A stretch of 64,000 nucleotides of DNA from Syntrophaceae bacterium UBA6252 (GTDB lineage: Bacteria > Desulfobacterota > Syntrophia > Syntrophales > UBA6807), in contig DJVQ01000025.1 of the NCBI GenBank assembly GCA_002441265.1, forward strand, positions 1-64,000. The letters run 5' to 3'. Shown in pieces: positions 1-9,066 of the stretch. The position numbers and the translations under genes are program-made. How positions within the stretch are numbered: the stretch's first letter is position 1; each line of letters opens with the position of its first letter. Below the pieces are notes generated by a model. It was not told the origin of the DNA. It saw nothing but the letters and a program-made list of their open reading frames with translations, and searched no databases.

Positions 1-581
1 CCGTCGGTGAGGTTCACCGCGTTGGCGGCGCCCACGATGACGAACGTGGACAGGAGGACGTACCCCCAGCCGAGGTCGGGAAGGACGGTCTTGAAAAAGG
101 GCACGGCCACGGCGGTGGGGAATCCCGGCTTCATGTAGAGAACCACGCTGATGGCCAGGGCGATGAGAATTTCCCAGCCCAGGCGGATTTTTCCCGAAAC
201 GCCCCTGCTGTTCCGTCCCTTCAGCTTCCGGACGTCGTCCACCAGCCCCACGGCCCCGAATCCGACCAGGGCGGCCAGGATGAGCCACACGTAAACCACG
301 TCCAGCCGCGCCCACAGGAACGTGGACAGGAAGGCCGACGAAACGATGACCAGTCCGCCCATGGTGGGCGTCCCCTTCTTGGAGAGATGGGATTCCGGAC
401 CGTCCTCGCGGATGGGCTGGCCGATCCTCATGGACTGGAGCTTCTCGATGAACCACGGGATGAAGACGAAGCACAGGACCAATGCCGTGATGGTGGCGTA
501 GATCGTCCGGAAGGTGATGTACCGGAAGACGTTGAAGCTGGAGATGACGTCGCTGAGCGGATAGAGAAGATGATAGATCAC
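1..581 (-). CDS. mraY: phospho-N-acetylmuramoyl-pentapeptide transferase MraY (partial, C-terminus outside window)
   Basis: Integral membrane enzyme that transfers phospho-MurNAc-pentapeptide to undecaprenyl phosphate, forming lipid I. Translation from the GTG at 581 gives an N-terminus of the IYHLLYPLSD type, typical of MraY, then hydrophobic segments and the catalytic GAVGLVDDVRK motif. The window edge cuts the gene inside the NAVNLTDG motif, so about 193 residues are present. The start overlaps the murF stop by 4 bases (GTGA), indicating translational coupling. It is the most distal visible gene of the dcw operon. Confidence 0.95.
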   Translation of the reverse strand, partial: MIYHLLYPLSDVISSFNVFRYITFRTIYATITALVLCFVFIPWFIEKLQSMRIGQPIREDGPESHLSKKGTPTMGGLVIVSSAFLSTFLWARLDVVYVWLILAALVGFGAVGLVDDVRKLKGRNSRGVSGKIRLGWEILIALAISVVLYMKPGFPTAVAVPFFKTVLPDLGWGYVLLSTFVIVGAANAVNLTD

Positions 582-2035
582 AGCCGGCTTCCCTCCGTAC
601 CCGTTCGTTTTTCCGGATCCGTCCCGAAGGCCCCCCGGATCGCATCGGCGAATCTCTCCATCGCCATTCCCCGGGATCCCTTGACGAGGACCCAGTCCCC
701 CTTCCGGAGGATTTCCCGGAGAATCCCCGCGACCTCCCCCGGATCCGCCGCGGCGACGATCCGGATGCGGTTCTTTCCCGTCTCCCCGGCGCCCGCGGCG
801 GCGTGCCGGGCCATCTCCCCGCGGACGAACAGCGTGTCGATCCCCAGGGCCCCCATCCGCCGTCCCGTTTCCCGGTGAAGATCCGCGCTTGCCTCCCCCA
901 GCTCGAGCATGTCGCCGAAAACCACGTGGACCCGGCCCCCGCCCCGGAGGGCGGCCAGCGTTTCCACGGCGGCGGCAACCGAATCGGGATTGGCGTTGTA
1001 CGTGTCGTCCACGAGACGGGCGCCGCAGGAGAGAAGCTCCACCGACATCCTCCCGGGGACGGGGCGGACCGCCCCGAGGCCCTCGAGGATGTCCGGGCCC
1101 GCCGTTCCGGCGGCATGGCAGCACGCCGCGGCGGCGAGGGCGTTGTAAACGCCGGGAAGGCCGAAAAGGGAAAGGCGGACGTCCCCGTGAAAGGAACCGA
1201 TGAAAAGGGTGAATTCCACGCCCCCGTCCGCACCGGGGCGGACCCCTTCCGCCCGGACGAACGCCCCGGCGCCCGTTCCGAAGGAAACGGTCTTTCCCTT
1301 CCACCCTTCGGCTGCCTTCCTGACTTCCCCGTCGTCCCCGTTGACCACCAGGGTCCCCTCCGGGTCCACCCCCCGGAAGAGGGCCACTTTTTCCTCCCGG
1401 ATCCCGTCCAGGGAACCGAGGCCTTCCAGGTGGGCCCGGCCGATGTTCGTGATGAGACCGATGGTGGGACGGGCGATCCAGGCGAGCCTTTCGATCTCCC
1501 CCGGCCGGTTCGTTCCCATTTCGACGACCGCCGCCTCGTGGCCGTCCCGGAGGCCGAAGAGCACCAGGGGAACCCCCACGAGGTTGTTCAGGTTCCCCGG
1601 GGTCACGAGCACCTTTTTCCCGCGGGAGAGAATCGTTGCGATCATGTCCTTGGTGGTCGTCTTTCCCGAACTGCCCGTCACGGCGATGACGGGGATGGGG
1701 AAACGGTCCCTCCAGAAGCGGGCGAGATCCCCCAGGGCCCCGAGGGTGTCCGCCACGGAAACGGCGAAGAAATCCTTCTCCCCCGGGCCCGTCCCGGGAA
1801 TCGCCTTGCCCGTCTTCACGAGAAGGCCCGCGGCGCCCTTTTCCAGCGCCTCCCGGAGAAACCCGTGCCCGTCGAACCGTTCGCCGGTGAGGGCGATGAA
1901 GAGATTGCCCCGTCCGATCCGCCTCGTGTCGGTGGAGATGCCGAAGGACGAAGCCTCCCCGTTCCCCGCCGCGAGGGTGCCGCCGGTCGCCCGGAGGATC
2001 TCGGCCGCCGTGAAGGAAGGAAGGGAATCATTCAT
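578..2035 (-). CDS. murF: UDP-N-acetylmuramoyl-tripeptide--D-alanyl-D-alanine ligase MurF
   Basis: Cytoplasmic ATP-dependent ligase that adds D-Ala-D-Ala to UDP-MurNAc-tripeptide. The 485-residue protein has the Mur ligase P-loop (VTGSSGKTTTKD), the conserved YNANPDS motif in the C-terminal half and a full three-domain length. The reading frame stays open upstream, but MNDSLPSFTAAEIL at 2035 looks like a normal MurF N-terminus and sits 8 bases inside the end of murE, so I chose it. It lies between murE and mraY as in most dcw clusters. Confidence 0.96.
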   Translation of the reverse strand: MNDSLPSFTAAEILRATGGTLAAGNGEASSFGISTDTRRIGRGNLFIALTGERFDGHGFLREALEKGAAGLLVKTGKAIPGTGPGEKDFFAVSVADTLGALGDLARFWRDRFPIPVIAVTGSSGKTTTKDMIATILSRGKKVLVTPGNLNNLVGVPLVLFGLRDGHEAAVVEMGTNRPGEIERLAWIARPTIGLITNIGRAHLEGLGSLDGIREEKVALFRGVDPEGTLVVNGDDGEVRKAAEGWKGKTVSFGTGAGAFVRAEGVRPGADGGVEFTLFIGSFHGDVRLSLFGLPGVYNALAAAACCHAAGTAGPDILEGLGAVRPVPGRMSVELLSCGARLVDDTYNANPDSVAAAVETLAALRGGGRVHVVFGDMLELGEASADLHRETGRRMGALGIDTLFVRGEMARHAAAGAGETGKNRIRIVAAADPGEVAGILREILRKGDWVLVKGSRGMAMERFADAIRGAFGTDPEKRTGTEGSRL

Positions 2036-3560
2036 CGCGAGCCCCCTCTCCGCTTCGCCTGCCGAGGGCCTCCCCCGCCACGAGCCGGTCGTCGAAGGGA
2101 CGCTTCTCCGTCCCGATGATCTGGTAGTCCTCGTGCCCCTTTCCGGCGATGAGGACGATGTCCTTTTCCCCGGCCATGGCGACGGCCCGGCCGATGGCCT
2201 CCCGCCGATCCGGCAGAACGACATACCCCTTCCCGTTGAAGGTCTCCTCGAAACGCTCCGGTCCGTATTTTCTCGGGGACACCACCCGGAGTCCTTCCTC
2301 GATCTCGGCGATGATGGCGAGGGGATCTTCCGTCCTGGGATTGTCCGATGTGATGACGGCCAGATCGCTCGTTTCCGCGACCGCCTTCCCCATGAGGGGC
2401 CGTTTCGTCCTGTCCCGGTCGCCGCCGCATCCGAAGACGGTGATGATCCTGCCCTCCCGGAAGACCGTGAGGGTTTCCAGCACCTTCCGGAGGGCGTCCT
2501 CCTTGTGGGCGTAATCCACGAAGACGGCGGGCCCGCCCGGTCCGCCGACCTTTTCCAGCCGGCCCGGAACGGCGGAAAGGGCTCCGATCCCCTCCGCGAT
2601 GTCCGGCGGGCCGATCCCCACGGCCAGGGCCGCCGCGACCGCCGCCAGGATGTTGTAGAGATTGAATTTCCCGATGAGAGGGCTCTTCACCGGGAACGTC
2701 CCGGCGGGCGTCCTGAGAACCGCTTCGATCCCCTCCAGGGTCAGGTTCCAGGAAAGGGGGGCGATTTCCGCGTCCGCACCCGTTCCGAAGACCGTCACCG
2801 GTTCCCGGAGTTCCCCCATGAGCCGCATGCCCCAGGGGTCGTCCCCGTTGACGATCCGGCGTTCCTTTTCCCCCGTCAGGATCTCCTCGAAGAAGCGCTT
2901 CTTGGCGCGGAAATAGTCCTCCATGTTCCTGTGGAAATCGAGGTGGTCATGGGACAGGTTCGTGAACACGCCGGCGGCGAAGAGGCAGTCGTCCACCCGG
3001 AACAGATCGAGGGCGTGGGAGGAGACTTCCATGACGAGGTGGGTGATCCCCCCGTCCGCCGCTTCCCGGAGCAGCCTCTGGAGGTCCGTCGATTCGGGCG
3101 TCGTGTTGGGGGCCGGAAGGACTTTCCCGGGAAACCGGTAACTGACCGTTCCGATCACCCCCGTCTCCCTGCCGGCGGACCGGAAGATCGACTCGAGGAG
3201 GTAGGTCACCGTCGTTTTTCCGCTCGTTCCCGTCACCCCGATCAGGCAGAGGTCCTTCGACGGGTTCCCGTAGAAATTGGCGCTGATCCGGCCGAGGGCC
3301 CGGCGGCTGTCCCCCACCCGGATCTCCGTGACATGGGGCGGCAGGGACAGCTCCCTCTCGGAAACGACGAACGCGGCGCCCCGATCCACCGCCTGGGCGG
3401 CGAACCGGTGGCCGTCGGCCTTGAGCCCCGGAACGGCAACGAACAGGGAACCGGGGCGGCAGGCCCGGGAGTCGTAGCACACGTCGGCGACTTCCGTTTC
3501 CCCTCCCCGCCGGAGGGACACGAGATTGATTCCCTCGAGGATGGTCTCCAGCTTCGCCAT
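2028..3560 (-). CDS. murE: UDP-N-acetylmuramoyl-L-alanyl-D-glutamate--2,6-diaminopimelate ligase MurE
   Basis: Cytoplasmic Mur ligase that adds the third stem-peptide residue. The 510-residue protein carries the GVTGTSGKTTVTYLL P-loop and a DNPR motif (SDNPRTEDP), which in this family indicates meso-diaminopimelate rather than lysine specificity. The ATG at 3560 (MAKLETILEG) lies 5 bases after the ftsI stop; in-frame sequence upstream falls inside ftsI and is not expected to be coding. The C-terminus overlaps the murF start. Confidence 0.96.
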   Translation of the reverse strand: MAKLETILEGINLVSLRRGGETEVADVCYDSRACRPGSLFVAVPGLKADGHRFAAQAVDRGAAFVVSERELSLPPHVTEIRVGDSRRALGRISANFYGNPSKDLCLIGVTGTSGKTTVTYLLESIFRSAGRETGVIGTVSYRFPGKVLPAPNTTPESTDLQRLLREAADGGITHLVMEVSSHALDLFRVDDCLFAAGVFTNLSHDHLDFHRNMEDYFRAKKRFFEEILTGEKERRIVNGDDPWGMRLMGELREPVTVFGTGADAEIAPLSWNLTLEGIEAVLRTPAGTFPVKSPLIGKFNLYNILAAVAAALAVGIGPPDIAEGIGALSAVPGRLEKVGGPGGPAVFVDYAHKEDALRKVLETLTVFREGRIITVFGCGGDRDRTKRPLMGKAVAETSDLAVITSDNPRTEDPLAIIAEIEEGLRVVSPRKYGPERFEETFNGKGYVVLPDRREAIGRAVAMAGEKDIVLIAGKGHEDYQIIGTEKRPFDDRLVAGEALGRRSGEGARDE

Positions 3561-3565
3561 AGCCT

Positions 3566-5539
3566 TTACTTCCCCGGGTGAAACCACACCCGGGCGACGG
3601 TATTTCCTTCCAGCGGCGTTCCCGGCTCCGGATTCTGGCGGACCGCCCATCCGCTTCCGGAAAGCCGGACATCCATACCCGTTTCCGCGGCGATTTTCAA
3701 TACGTCCGCCATGGTTCTCCCCCGGAAGTCGGGGAAGACCGACGAAGATTCGCCGCGGACCACCGACAGCAGTTCCCCCGAGGAAACTTCGCGAATTCCC
3801 TTCGCCGGTTCCGCCGTTCCGGCGGTGGCAACAGTCCCCACCGGTTTGTCGAAGCCGCAGAGGATCTGTTCACCCACCCTGCGGAAAAGCGGCGCCGCGG
3901 CCTGCCCGCCCCACCGGCGGAATTCCGGCTCGTCGAGCATCACGTAGATCACCACGCGGGGGTGGTCCGCCGGAAAGAAACCAATGAAGGAGGCGCCCAC
4001 CTTCTTCTGGGAGTACTGCCCCGTTTCCCGGTCCAGCTTCTGGGAAGTCCCCGTCTTGCCCGCGACGGACACGTCGGCGATCCGGGCGCCTCTGCCCGTG
4101 CCGTCATCGGCCTCGACCACGTCCCTCATATAGGTCGTGATCCGCCAGGCCGTCTGGGATTTCATCACCCGGCGGACCGCCTCGGGTTCGAATTCGCGGA
4201 CCACCTTTCCCGATTCGTCCACGATCCCCCTCACGATCCGGGGCTTCATGAGAACCCCGTCGTTGGCGATGGCCGCCATGGCCGCCGTGAGCTGAATCGC
4301 CGTGACGGATACCCCCTGGCCGAAACCGATGGCGGCCAGGTCGACGGTGGTCCAGCCGTCCGCCTCCCGGAGAATGCCCATCGCCTCCCCGGGAAGGTCG
4401 ATTCCCGTTTTCGCCCCGAAACCGAACCGGGTGAGCCACCGGTGAAATCTTTCCGCGCCGAGCCGCTCGGCGATCTTGGCGCACCCTATGTTGCTCGAGT
4501 ATTTCAGGATTTCCCGCGGTTTCAGCAGCTCGTACCGTTTCCCCTGGGCCTCGCGGATGGCCTTCCGGCCGACCACGTAAAACCCTTTTTCACAGTCGAT
4601 CGCCTCTTCCTCCTCGACGACACCCTCTTCGAAGGCGGCCGCCATGAGAAAGGGTTTGAAGGTCGATCCCGGATCGAAGCTGTCCATGACCGCCCGGTTT
4701 TTTCTCACCGAGCGTTCGTACTCGCTGAAGGTATTGCCGTTGAATCCCGGCTCGTTCGCCATGGCCAGCACCTCTCCCGTGGCGGGATCCATGACGATGA
4801 CCAGCCCCGACCGGGCTCCCGTCTCCGATACGGCCTCACGGAGCCGCTCCTCGACGGCATGCTGGATCCGGGCGTCCAGGGTCAGAATCAGGTTGGAGGA
4901 AGAGAGGCTCCCTTCCCCTTCCAGGGGGGCGTCCTGGTAAAACCGCTGGCCTTTCGCGTCCCGGCCCCAGATCACCCTTCTCGGCGGTCGTTTCAGGAAG
5001 GAGTCGTAGGACAGTTCGAGGCCCTCCAGGCCCCTGGAATCGTAGCCCACGCAACCGAGGACATGGGCCGCAAGCGTCCGGTTCGTATAGAAACGCTTCG
5101 GTTCCTTCACCAGGTACAGGCCCTCCAGGTCGAGGGTTCGGATGCGTTCCGCCTGTTCCGGGGAAATCATCCTCCCCACCCAGGAGAACTGCCTGCCCTG
5201 GGGAAGCTTCTCCGCCGCTTCCTTCCGGCTCAGGCCCAGAATGGACGCAACTCCCGCCACCGCGGCTTTCCTGTCCTGAATCCGGGACGGGTCGGCCCAC
5301 AGGGAATCCACGAGAAGGCTTGCCGCGAGCACCGAGCCGTTCCGGTCCAGGATCTGCCCCCGTTCGGGCTGAAGGGTCAGCACGGCGGTCTGCTGTTTCC
5401 GGGCGAGATGCTTCAGGGGCTCCCCAGAGAGATACTGGATCTGCACGGCCCGGGAAAGCAGGGCGACGAAAAGGAGCACGAAAAGCCCCAGAAGGAACCG
5501 GCTTCGGCGATGGAATCGATTCGTTTCTTCCTTGCTCAT
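3566..5539 (-). CDS. ftsI: Septal peptidoglycan transpeptidase FtsI (PBP3) with C-terminal PASTA domain
   Basis: Divisome transpeptidase that crosslinks septal peptidoglycan. The 657-residue protein has a short cytoplasmic N-terminus, one transmembrane anchor (about residues 14-31) and the penicillin-binding signatures STFK (near residue 291), SSN (YSSNIG, near 349) and KTGTS (near 492). The last 60 residues (from VFPDFRG) form a PASTA-like domain, absent from enterobacterial FtsI but common in other lineages. The start overlaps the ftsL stop by 4 bases (ATGA). Confidence 0.96.
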   Translation of the reverse strand: MSKEETNRFHRRSRFLLGLFVLLFVALLSRAVQIQYLSGEPLKHLARKQQTAVLTLQPERGQILDRNGSVLAASLLVDSLWADPSRIQDRKAAVAGVASILGLSRKEAAEKLPQGRQFSWVGRMISPEQAERIRTLDLEGLYLVKEPKRFYTNRTLAAHVLGCVGYDSRGLEGLELSYDSFLKRPPRRVIWGRDAKGQRFYQDAPLEGEGSLSSSNLILTLDARIQHAVEERLREAVSETGARSGLVIVMDPATGEVLAMANEPGFNGNTFSEYERSVRKNRAVMDSFDPGSTFKPFLMAAAFEEGVVEEEEAIDCEKGFYVVGRKAIREAQGKRYELLKPREILKYSSNIGCAKIAERLGAERFHRWLTRFGFGAKTGIDLPGEAMGILREADGWTTVDLAAIGFGQGVSVTAIQLTAAMAAIANDGVLMKPRIVRGIVDESGKVVREFEPEAVRRVMKSQTAWRITTYMRDVVEADDGTGRGARIADVSVAGKTGTSQKLDRETGQYSQKKVGASFIGFFPADHPRVVIYVMLDEPEFRRWGGQAAAPLFRRVGEQILCGFDKPVGTVATAGTAEPAKGIREVSSGELLSVVRGESSSVFPDFRGRTMADVLKIAAETGMDVRLSGSGWAVRQNPEPGTPLEGNTVARVWFHPGK

Positions 5540-5847
5540 TTCACGAAAATGACCTGGTCTCTTGCCGGGTAATTCATTTCCAGCCGCTCCCGGGCCAGGC
5601 GTTCGATCCTTTCCGGGGACCGCAGCGTGGCCCTTTCCACCTTGAGCCGCCGGTTCTCCTCCTGAAGAAGATCCCGCTCTTTCATTTCCCTGGCCAGGGC
5701 GTAATTGATCTGCTTCATGTGGAGCTGCAGCCCCACCTGAAACACGAGCGCCCCCAGGAGCAATCCTCCCGAAAGAAAAAGCCCCCAGACCATGGCCCCC
5801 GAAACCCCGTCCTTTTCCCCCGGAGGGGTCTTCTCCTTTCGCCGCAT
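5536..5847 (-). CDS. ftsL: Cell division protein FtsL
   Basis: Small bitopic divisome protein of 103 residues. It shows a basic cytoplasmic N-terminus, one transmembrane helix (about residues 20-40) and a heptad-rich periplasmic region (KQINYALAREMKERDLLQEE), the coiled coil expected of FtsL. Sequence conservation in this family is low, so the call rests on architecture and on its position between rsmH and ftsI, where ftsL normally lies. It is coupled to ftsI by a 4-base overlap. Confidence 0.88.
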   Translation of the reverse strand: MRRKEKTPPGEKDGVSGAMVWGLFLSGGLLLGALVFQVGLQLHMKQINYALAREMKERDLLQEENRRLKVERATLRSPERIERLARERLEMNYPARDQVIFVK

Positions 5848-5851
5848 CCCG

Positions 5852-6787
5852 TCAGATCCTCTCCATGACCCGAAGCCTTGCGCTTCTGGCTCTGGGATTC
5901 CGCCGGACCTCCTCCTCCCGCGGCATGAGAGGCTTCTTCGTGAGAACGACGCCCTGTTTCTGCCGGCCGCAGGCGCAGCGCGGGAGTCCCGGGGGGCAGA
6001 CGCAGGGATTCTCCAGGAGCCGGAAGGATTCCTTGACCATCCGGTCCTCCAGGGAATGATAGGAAATAACGAGAAAACGGCCTCCCCGGTTCAGGAGGCG
6101 GCTTCCCCCGTCGAGCGCTTTCCGAAGGCTATCCAGTTCCCGGTTCACGGCGATCCGAAGGGCCTGGAAGGTCTTCGTGGCGGGATGTCTTTTCCCGTGC
6201 CTTCTCCGCGGGGACACGGCCCCGGAAACGATTGCGGCAAGGTCGGACGTGCTCTCGATGGCCGACTCCCTCCGCCGCGCCATGATGGCCCGCGCGATCC
6301 CCCGGGCTTCCCCCTCTTCCCCGTACCGGTAGAGGAGATCCCTCAGGTCTTCCTCGGAGAGTCCGTGAACCAGGTCGAAGGCCGTCTGTTCCTCCCGCCG
6401 GTCCATGCGCATGTCCAGGGGCCCTCTCTGGGAAAAACCGAATCCCCTGCCGGCATGCTCCAGCTGGTGGGAGGACACGCCGAGGTCGAGGAGGATTCCG
6501 TCCACCTTTCCGATTCCCAGGTCCCTGAGCACTGTCTCCATATCCGCAAAATCCCCCCGGATGAGAACGACCCTCCCGCGGAAGGTCCGGAGCCGCTTCT
6601 CCGTTTCCCCGAGGGCCTCGTCGTCCCGGTCGATGCCGATCAGCCGGGCGTCGGGGGAACTCTCCTCCAGGATTCTCAGGGCATGGCCTCCTCCGCCCAC
6701 GGTGCCGTCCACGTAGACGGCCCCTTCCGGCCGGGGCAGGAACGACAGGACCTCTTCCACGAGAACGGGCTCATGAAAGACGGACAT
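5852..6787 (-). CDS. rsmH: 16S rRNA (cytosine(1402)-N(4))-methyltransferase RsmH
   Basis: SAM-dependent methyltransferase acting on C1402 of 16S rRNA (formerly MraW). The 311-residue protein begins MSVFHEPVLVEEVLSFL and has the glycine-rich SAM motif DGTVGGGGHA, the GILLDLGVSSHQL segment, and a C-terminus with the SYHSLEDRMVKESF signature. It is immediately downstream of mraZ (2-base gap) and upstream of ftsL. Confidence 0.97.
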   Translation of the reverse strand: MSVFHEPVLVEEVLSFLPRPEGAVYVDGTVGGGGHALRILEESSPDARLIGIDRDDEALGETEKRLRTFRGRVVLIRGDFADMETVLRDLGIGKVDGILLDLGVSSHQLEHAGRGFGFSQRGPLDMRMDRREEQTAFDLVHGLSEEDLRDLLYRYGEEGEARGIARAIMARRRESAIESTSDLAAIVSGAVSPRRRHGKRHPATKTFQALRIAVNRELDSLRKALDGGSRLLNRGGRFLVISYHSLEDRMVKESFRLLENPCVCPPGLPRCACGRQKQGVVLTKKPLMPREEEVRRNPRARSARLRVMERI

Positions 6788-6789
6788 GA

Positions 6790-7239
6790 TCAGAAACCCA
6801 GGCGCTCGGCGATGGAATCACAGGATTCGTCGATTTTGGCCGCCGTCTGGCTGAGGTGCCCGTCGAACAGCTCCCGGTTCCATATTTCAATGGTCTTCAC
6901 CATGCCGACGAGGGCGATTTCCTTTTCCAGCCGCCCGTGCTTGCGGAGTTCCGGCGGGACGAGAAGCCGCCACTGGGCGTCGAAGGTGCAGTCGACCGCA
7001 CCGGAAATGAAGTAACGATGAAACTCCCGGGTCTGCCGGTCGATGAGGGAATGGGTGGCCGCCTTTTCCTCGATAACCCGCCACTCCTCGAAGGGCACCA
7101 GGAGAACGTATTCCGCCCAGTTTGTCAGAACCACCTTCCTGCCGTACTTCTCTCCGAAAATCTCCCGGAGCCTGGCGGGAAAGGTGATCCTTCCCTTCTC
7201 GTCGATGGTGTGAAAATAACGCCCCCGAAACGCAGACAA
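6790..7239 (-). CDS. mraZ: Transcriptional regulator MraZ
   Basis: DNA-binding regulator of the dcw operon, made of two SpoVT/AbrB-like halves. The 149-residue protein has FRGRYFHTIDEKGRITFPAR at the N-terminus and a second copy near the middle (CTFDAQWRLLVPPELR). I place the start at the TTG at 7239 because it follows GGAGGGG at good spacing and gives the usual MraZ N-terminus. A GTG at 7254 is in frame but lies within the operator repeats. The promoter and three GTGGA boxes upstream suggest autoregulation. Confidence 0.93.
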   Translation of the reverse strand: MSAFRGRYFHTIDEKGRITFPARLREIFGEKYGRKVVLTNWAEYVLLVPFEEWRVIEEKAATHSLIDRQTREFHRYFISGAVDCTFDAQWRLLVPPELRKHGRLEKEIALVGMVKTIEIWNRELFDGHLSQTAAKIDESCDSIAERLGF

Positions 7240-7250
7240 GGACTGCCCCT

Positions 7251-7275
7251 CCACAATAATCCACTTTGCTCCACT
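7251..7275 (-). promoter_or_regulatory. Putative MraZ operator: three GTGGA boxes at 10-bp spacing
   Basis: On the minus strand GTGGA occurs three times with an exact 10-base period (plus-strand CCAC at 7251, 7261 and 7271). Tandem TGGG-type boxes at about 10-bp spacing are the known MraZ binding pattern in other bacteria. Here they lie between the -10 box and the start codon, and the last one overlaps the ribosome binding site. Binding by MraZ is inferred. Confidence 0.7.
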
Positions 7276-7283
7276 TCTAAGTG

Positions 7284-7312
7284 ATCATAGGGAGGGGGGA
7301 AGGCTTTGTCAA
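7284..7312 (-). promoter_or_regulatory. Sigma-70 type promoter of the mraZ-mraY operon
   Basis: On the minus strand TTGACA (plus 7307-7312) and TATGAT (plus 7284-7289) are separated by exactly 17 bases, close to consensus. The start site is predicted about 7 bases beyond the -10 box, immediately before the three GTGGA boxes. It lies in the short gap between mltG and mraZ, so the dcw genes can be transcribed independently of ruvX-mltG. Confidence 0.85.
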
Positions 7313-7324
7313 GGAAAAAAAAAG

Positions 7325-8371
7325 CTACTTTTCTTTTCGAATCTGATATTTTAAGACCGCTTCGCGGTGGTGGGATAAAGTGGTTGAAAAATGATGGGAT
7401 CCATCGTTGCGGGCGACGAAGAACAGGTAGGGAACGGCGGCGGGCCGCAGGGCCGCGTCGATTGAGTCCACGCCGGGGTTGCAGATGGGGCCGGGGGGCA
7501 GCCCCTTGTGCACGTAGGTGTTGTGCGGCATGTTCTTCGAGAGGTGAGACTTCTTGAGGTTCCCGTCGAAATCGGGAATGTCGTAGATCACCGTCGGATC
7601 GCTCTGGAGCAGCATTCCCTTTTTCAGGCGATTGTGAAAGACGGCGGAAATGATGGGTTTCTCCTCGGACAGGGCCGCTTCCTTCTCGATGATCGAAGCG
7701 AGAATGACAATCTCCTCGAGGGTCATGCCGTGCCGTCTCGCAAGCGCTTCCCAGTCGGGGCGCTGGTGCTTCCGGAACTGCCGGACCATGAACCGGATGA
7801 TCTCCTCCTCCCCCATGGAACGGGTAAAAATGTACGTCTCGGGGTAAAGGTACCCTTCCACGCTATCCCCCTTGATTTTCAGGGAATCGAGAAGGCCGGG
7901 GTCCCGGGCGCGGGCGAGGAAGGTTTTATAATCCACGAGATTCCAGGCGGAAAGGCGTTCGGCCACCTGCCGGACCGTGAATCCCTCGGGAAAGGGAATC
8001 CGGTACCCCTTGATCTCTCCCCGGACGAGTTTCCGGAGGAGGTCGTCAGGGGAGTTGAGGAGGGAGATTTCGTATTCCCCCGCCCGGATGTGCTGGGGGG
8101 CCTTCCGGAGACGGGCGAGAATAGAAAACAGGAACTCGTTCCCGATGACGCCCTTTTCCCTCAGGAGCGACATGGCGGTCCTGAAATTCGTGCCTTTGGC
8201 GATTTCCACCGTTACGGAACATTCCCCGCAACGGGGATTGATGGGATTTCGGGCGTAATCGAGAAGGACGGACCAGGCGAGTCCGATCCCGGCCAGGCCG
8301 GCCATGGCAAGAAAAGCGATCACGACGAGGCGGGAAGCGATGGAAGGGGAAAGGATCGACTTACCCGCCAT
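7325..8371 (-). CDS. mltG: Endolytic transglycosylase MltG
   Basis: Inner-membrane lytic transglycosylase (YceG family) that cleaves nascent glycan strands and is thought to set their length. The 348-residue protein has one N-terminal transmembrane helix (about residues 13-35), a LysM-like region and the catalytic domain, with the conserved glutamate in ILASIIEKEAAL (near residue 227) and the C-terminal NPGVDSIDAAL and YLFFVA segments. The start overlaps the ruvX end by 11 bases. Confidence 0.95.
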   Translation of the reverse strand: MAGKSILSPSIASRLVVIAFLAMAGLAGIGLAWSVLLDYARNPINPRCGECSVTVEIAKGTNFRTAMSLLREKGVIGNEFLFSILARLRKAPQHIRAGEYEISLLNSPDDLLRKLVRGEIKGYRIPFPEGFTVRQVAERLSAWNLVDYKTFLARARDPGLLDSLKIKGDSVEGYLYPETYIFTRSMGEEEIIRFMVRQFRKHQRPDWEALARRHGMTLEEIVILASIIEKEAALSEEKPIISAVFHNRLKKGMLLQSDPTVIYDIPDFDGNLKKSHLSKNMPHNTYVHKGLPPGPICNPGVDSIDAALRPAAVPYLFFVARNDGSHHFSTTLSHHREAVLKYQIRKEK

Positions 8372-8789
8372 GCTTCCGGGTCTCCCGCCGGTTCAGGTAA
8401 TCCTGGAGGATCAGGCACGCCGCAAGGCGGTCCACCACATTCCGCTTTTTCCCCGCCCGGACCTTCCGTCCCGCCAGGATGTCCTCCGCCTCCCGGGTCG
8501 ACAGCGTTTCGTCCCACCGTTCCACGGGAACGGGAAAGGCGGACTCCAGTTTTTCAACGAACGCGTCCACCTTTTCGCACTGGATTCCCCTGCTTCCGTC
8601 CAGGCGGTAAGGGTAGCCGACGACGATCCGGCCCACGGTGAATTCCCGGACGTACCGGCCGATTTCCGCGAGATCCCGCTCCTCGCCCCGGGACTGAACG
8701 GTGGCAACCCCCCGGGCGAGGATCTCGAGTTCGTCGCACACGGCCACCCCGATTCTCTTCGCCCCGTAATCGATTCCAAGGATCCTCAT
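8361..8789 (-). CDS. ruvX: Holliday junction resolvase-like RuvX / pre-16S rRNA nuclease YqgF
   Basis: RNase H-fold nuclease of the YqgF/RuvX family, linked in other bacteria to 5' maturation of 16S rRNA. The 142-residue protein starts MRILGIDYGAKRIGVAVCD, the canonical N-terminus with the first catalytic aspartate, and includes VVGYPYRLDGS and a C-terminal conserved aspartate in NVVDRLAACLIL. The frame stays open upstream into repeat sequence, but the ATG at 8789 matches the family start. Confidence 0.93.
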   Translation of the reverse strand: MRILGIDYGAKRIGVAVCDELEILARGVATVQSRGEERDLAEIGRYVREFTVGRIVVGYPYRLDGSRGIQCEKVDAFVEKLESAFPVPVERWDETLSTREAEDILAGRKVRAGKKRNVVDRLAACLILQDYLNRRETRKHGG

Positions 8790-9066
8790 CAGGAACGCAC
8801 TCAAAGGAAAATTCCCGGCGTGTCTTCTCCGGTGGGCTTCGCGGGAAGCCCCGGCAACGCCGGGTTCCCTCTCTCTTACCACAATAAGCGGCCCGGGTCC
8901 ATTCCGCCCGGGTTTCGCGTTCCATCCGGGGCTGAAGCCCCGGACTACATCTGAAATTCGCATGAGCCGGAGCCCATACCGGCCGGTACTTCTCTCATGT
9001 AGTCCGGCCCTTCAGGGCCGGCGGCACGGTCGATAGATGTTCCTTCCTGAAAACGACCACCGTCAA

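Noticed and set aside
7240..7254. GTG 7254 as the mraZ start
   Set aside because: It lies in the third operator box and has no RBS, whereas TTG 7239 follows GGAGGGG and gives the standard MraZ N-terminus.
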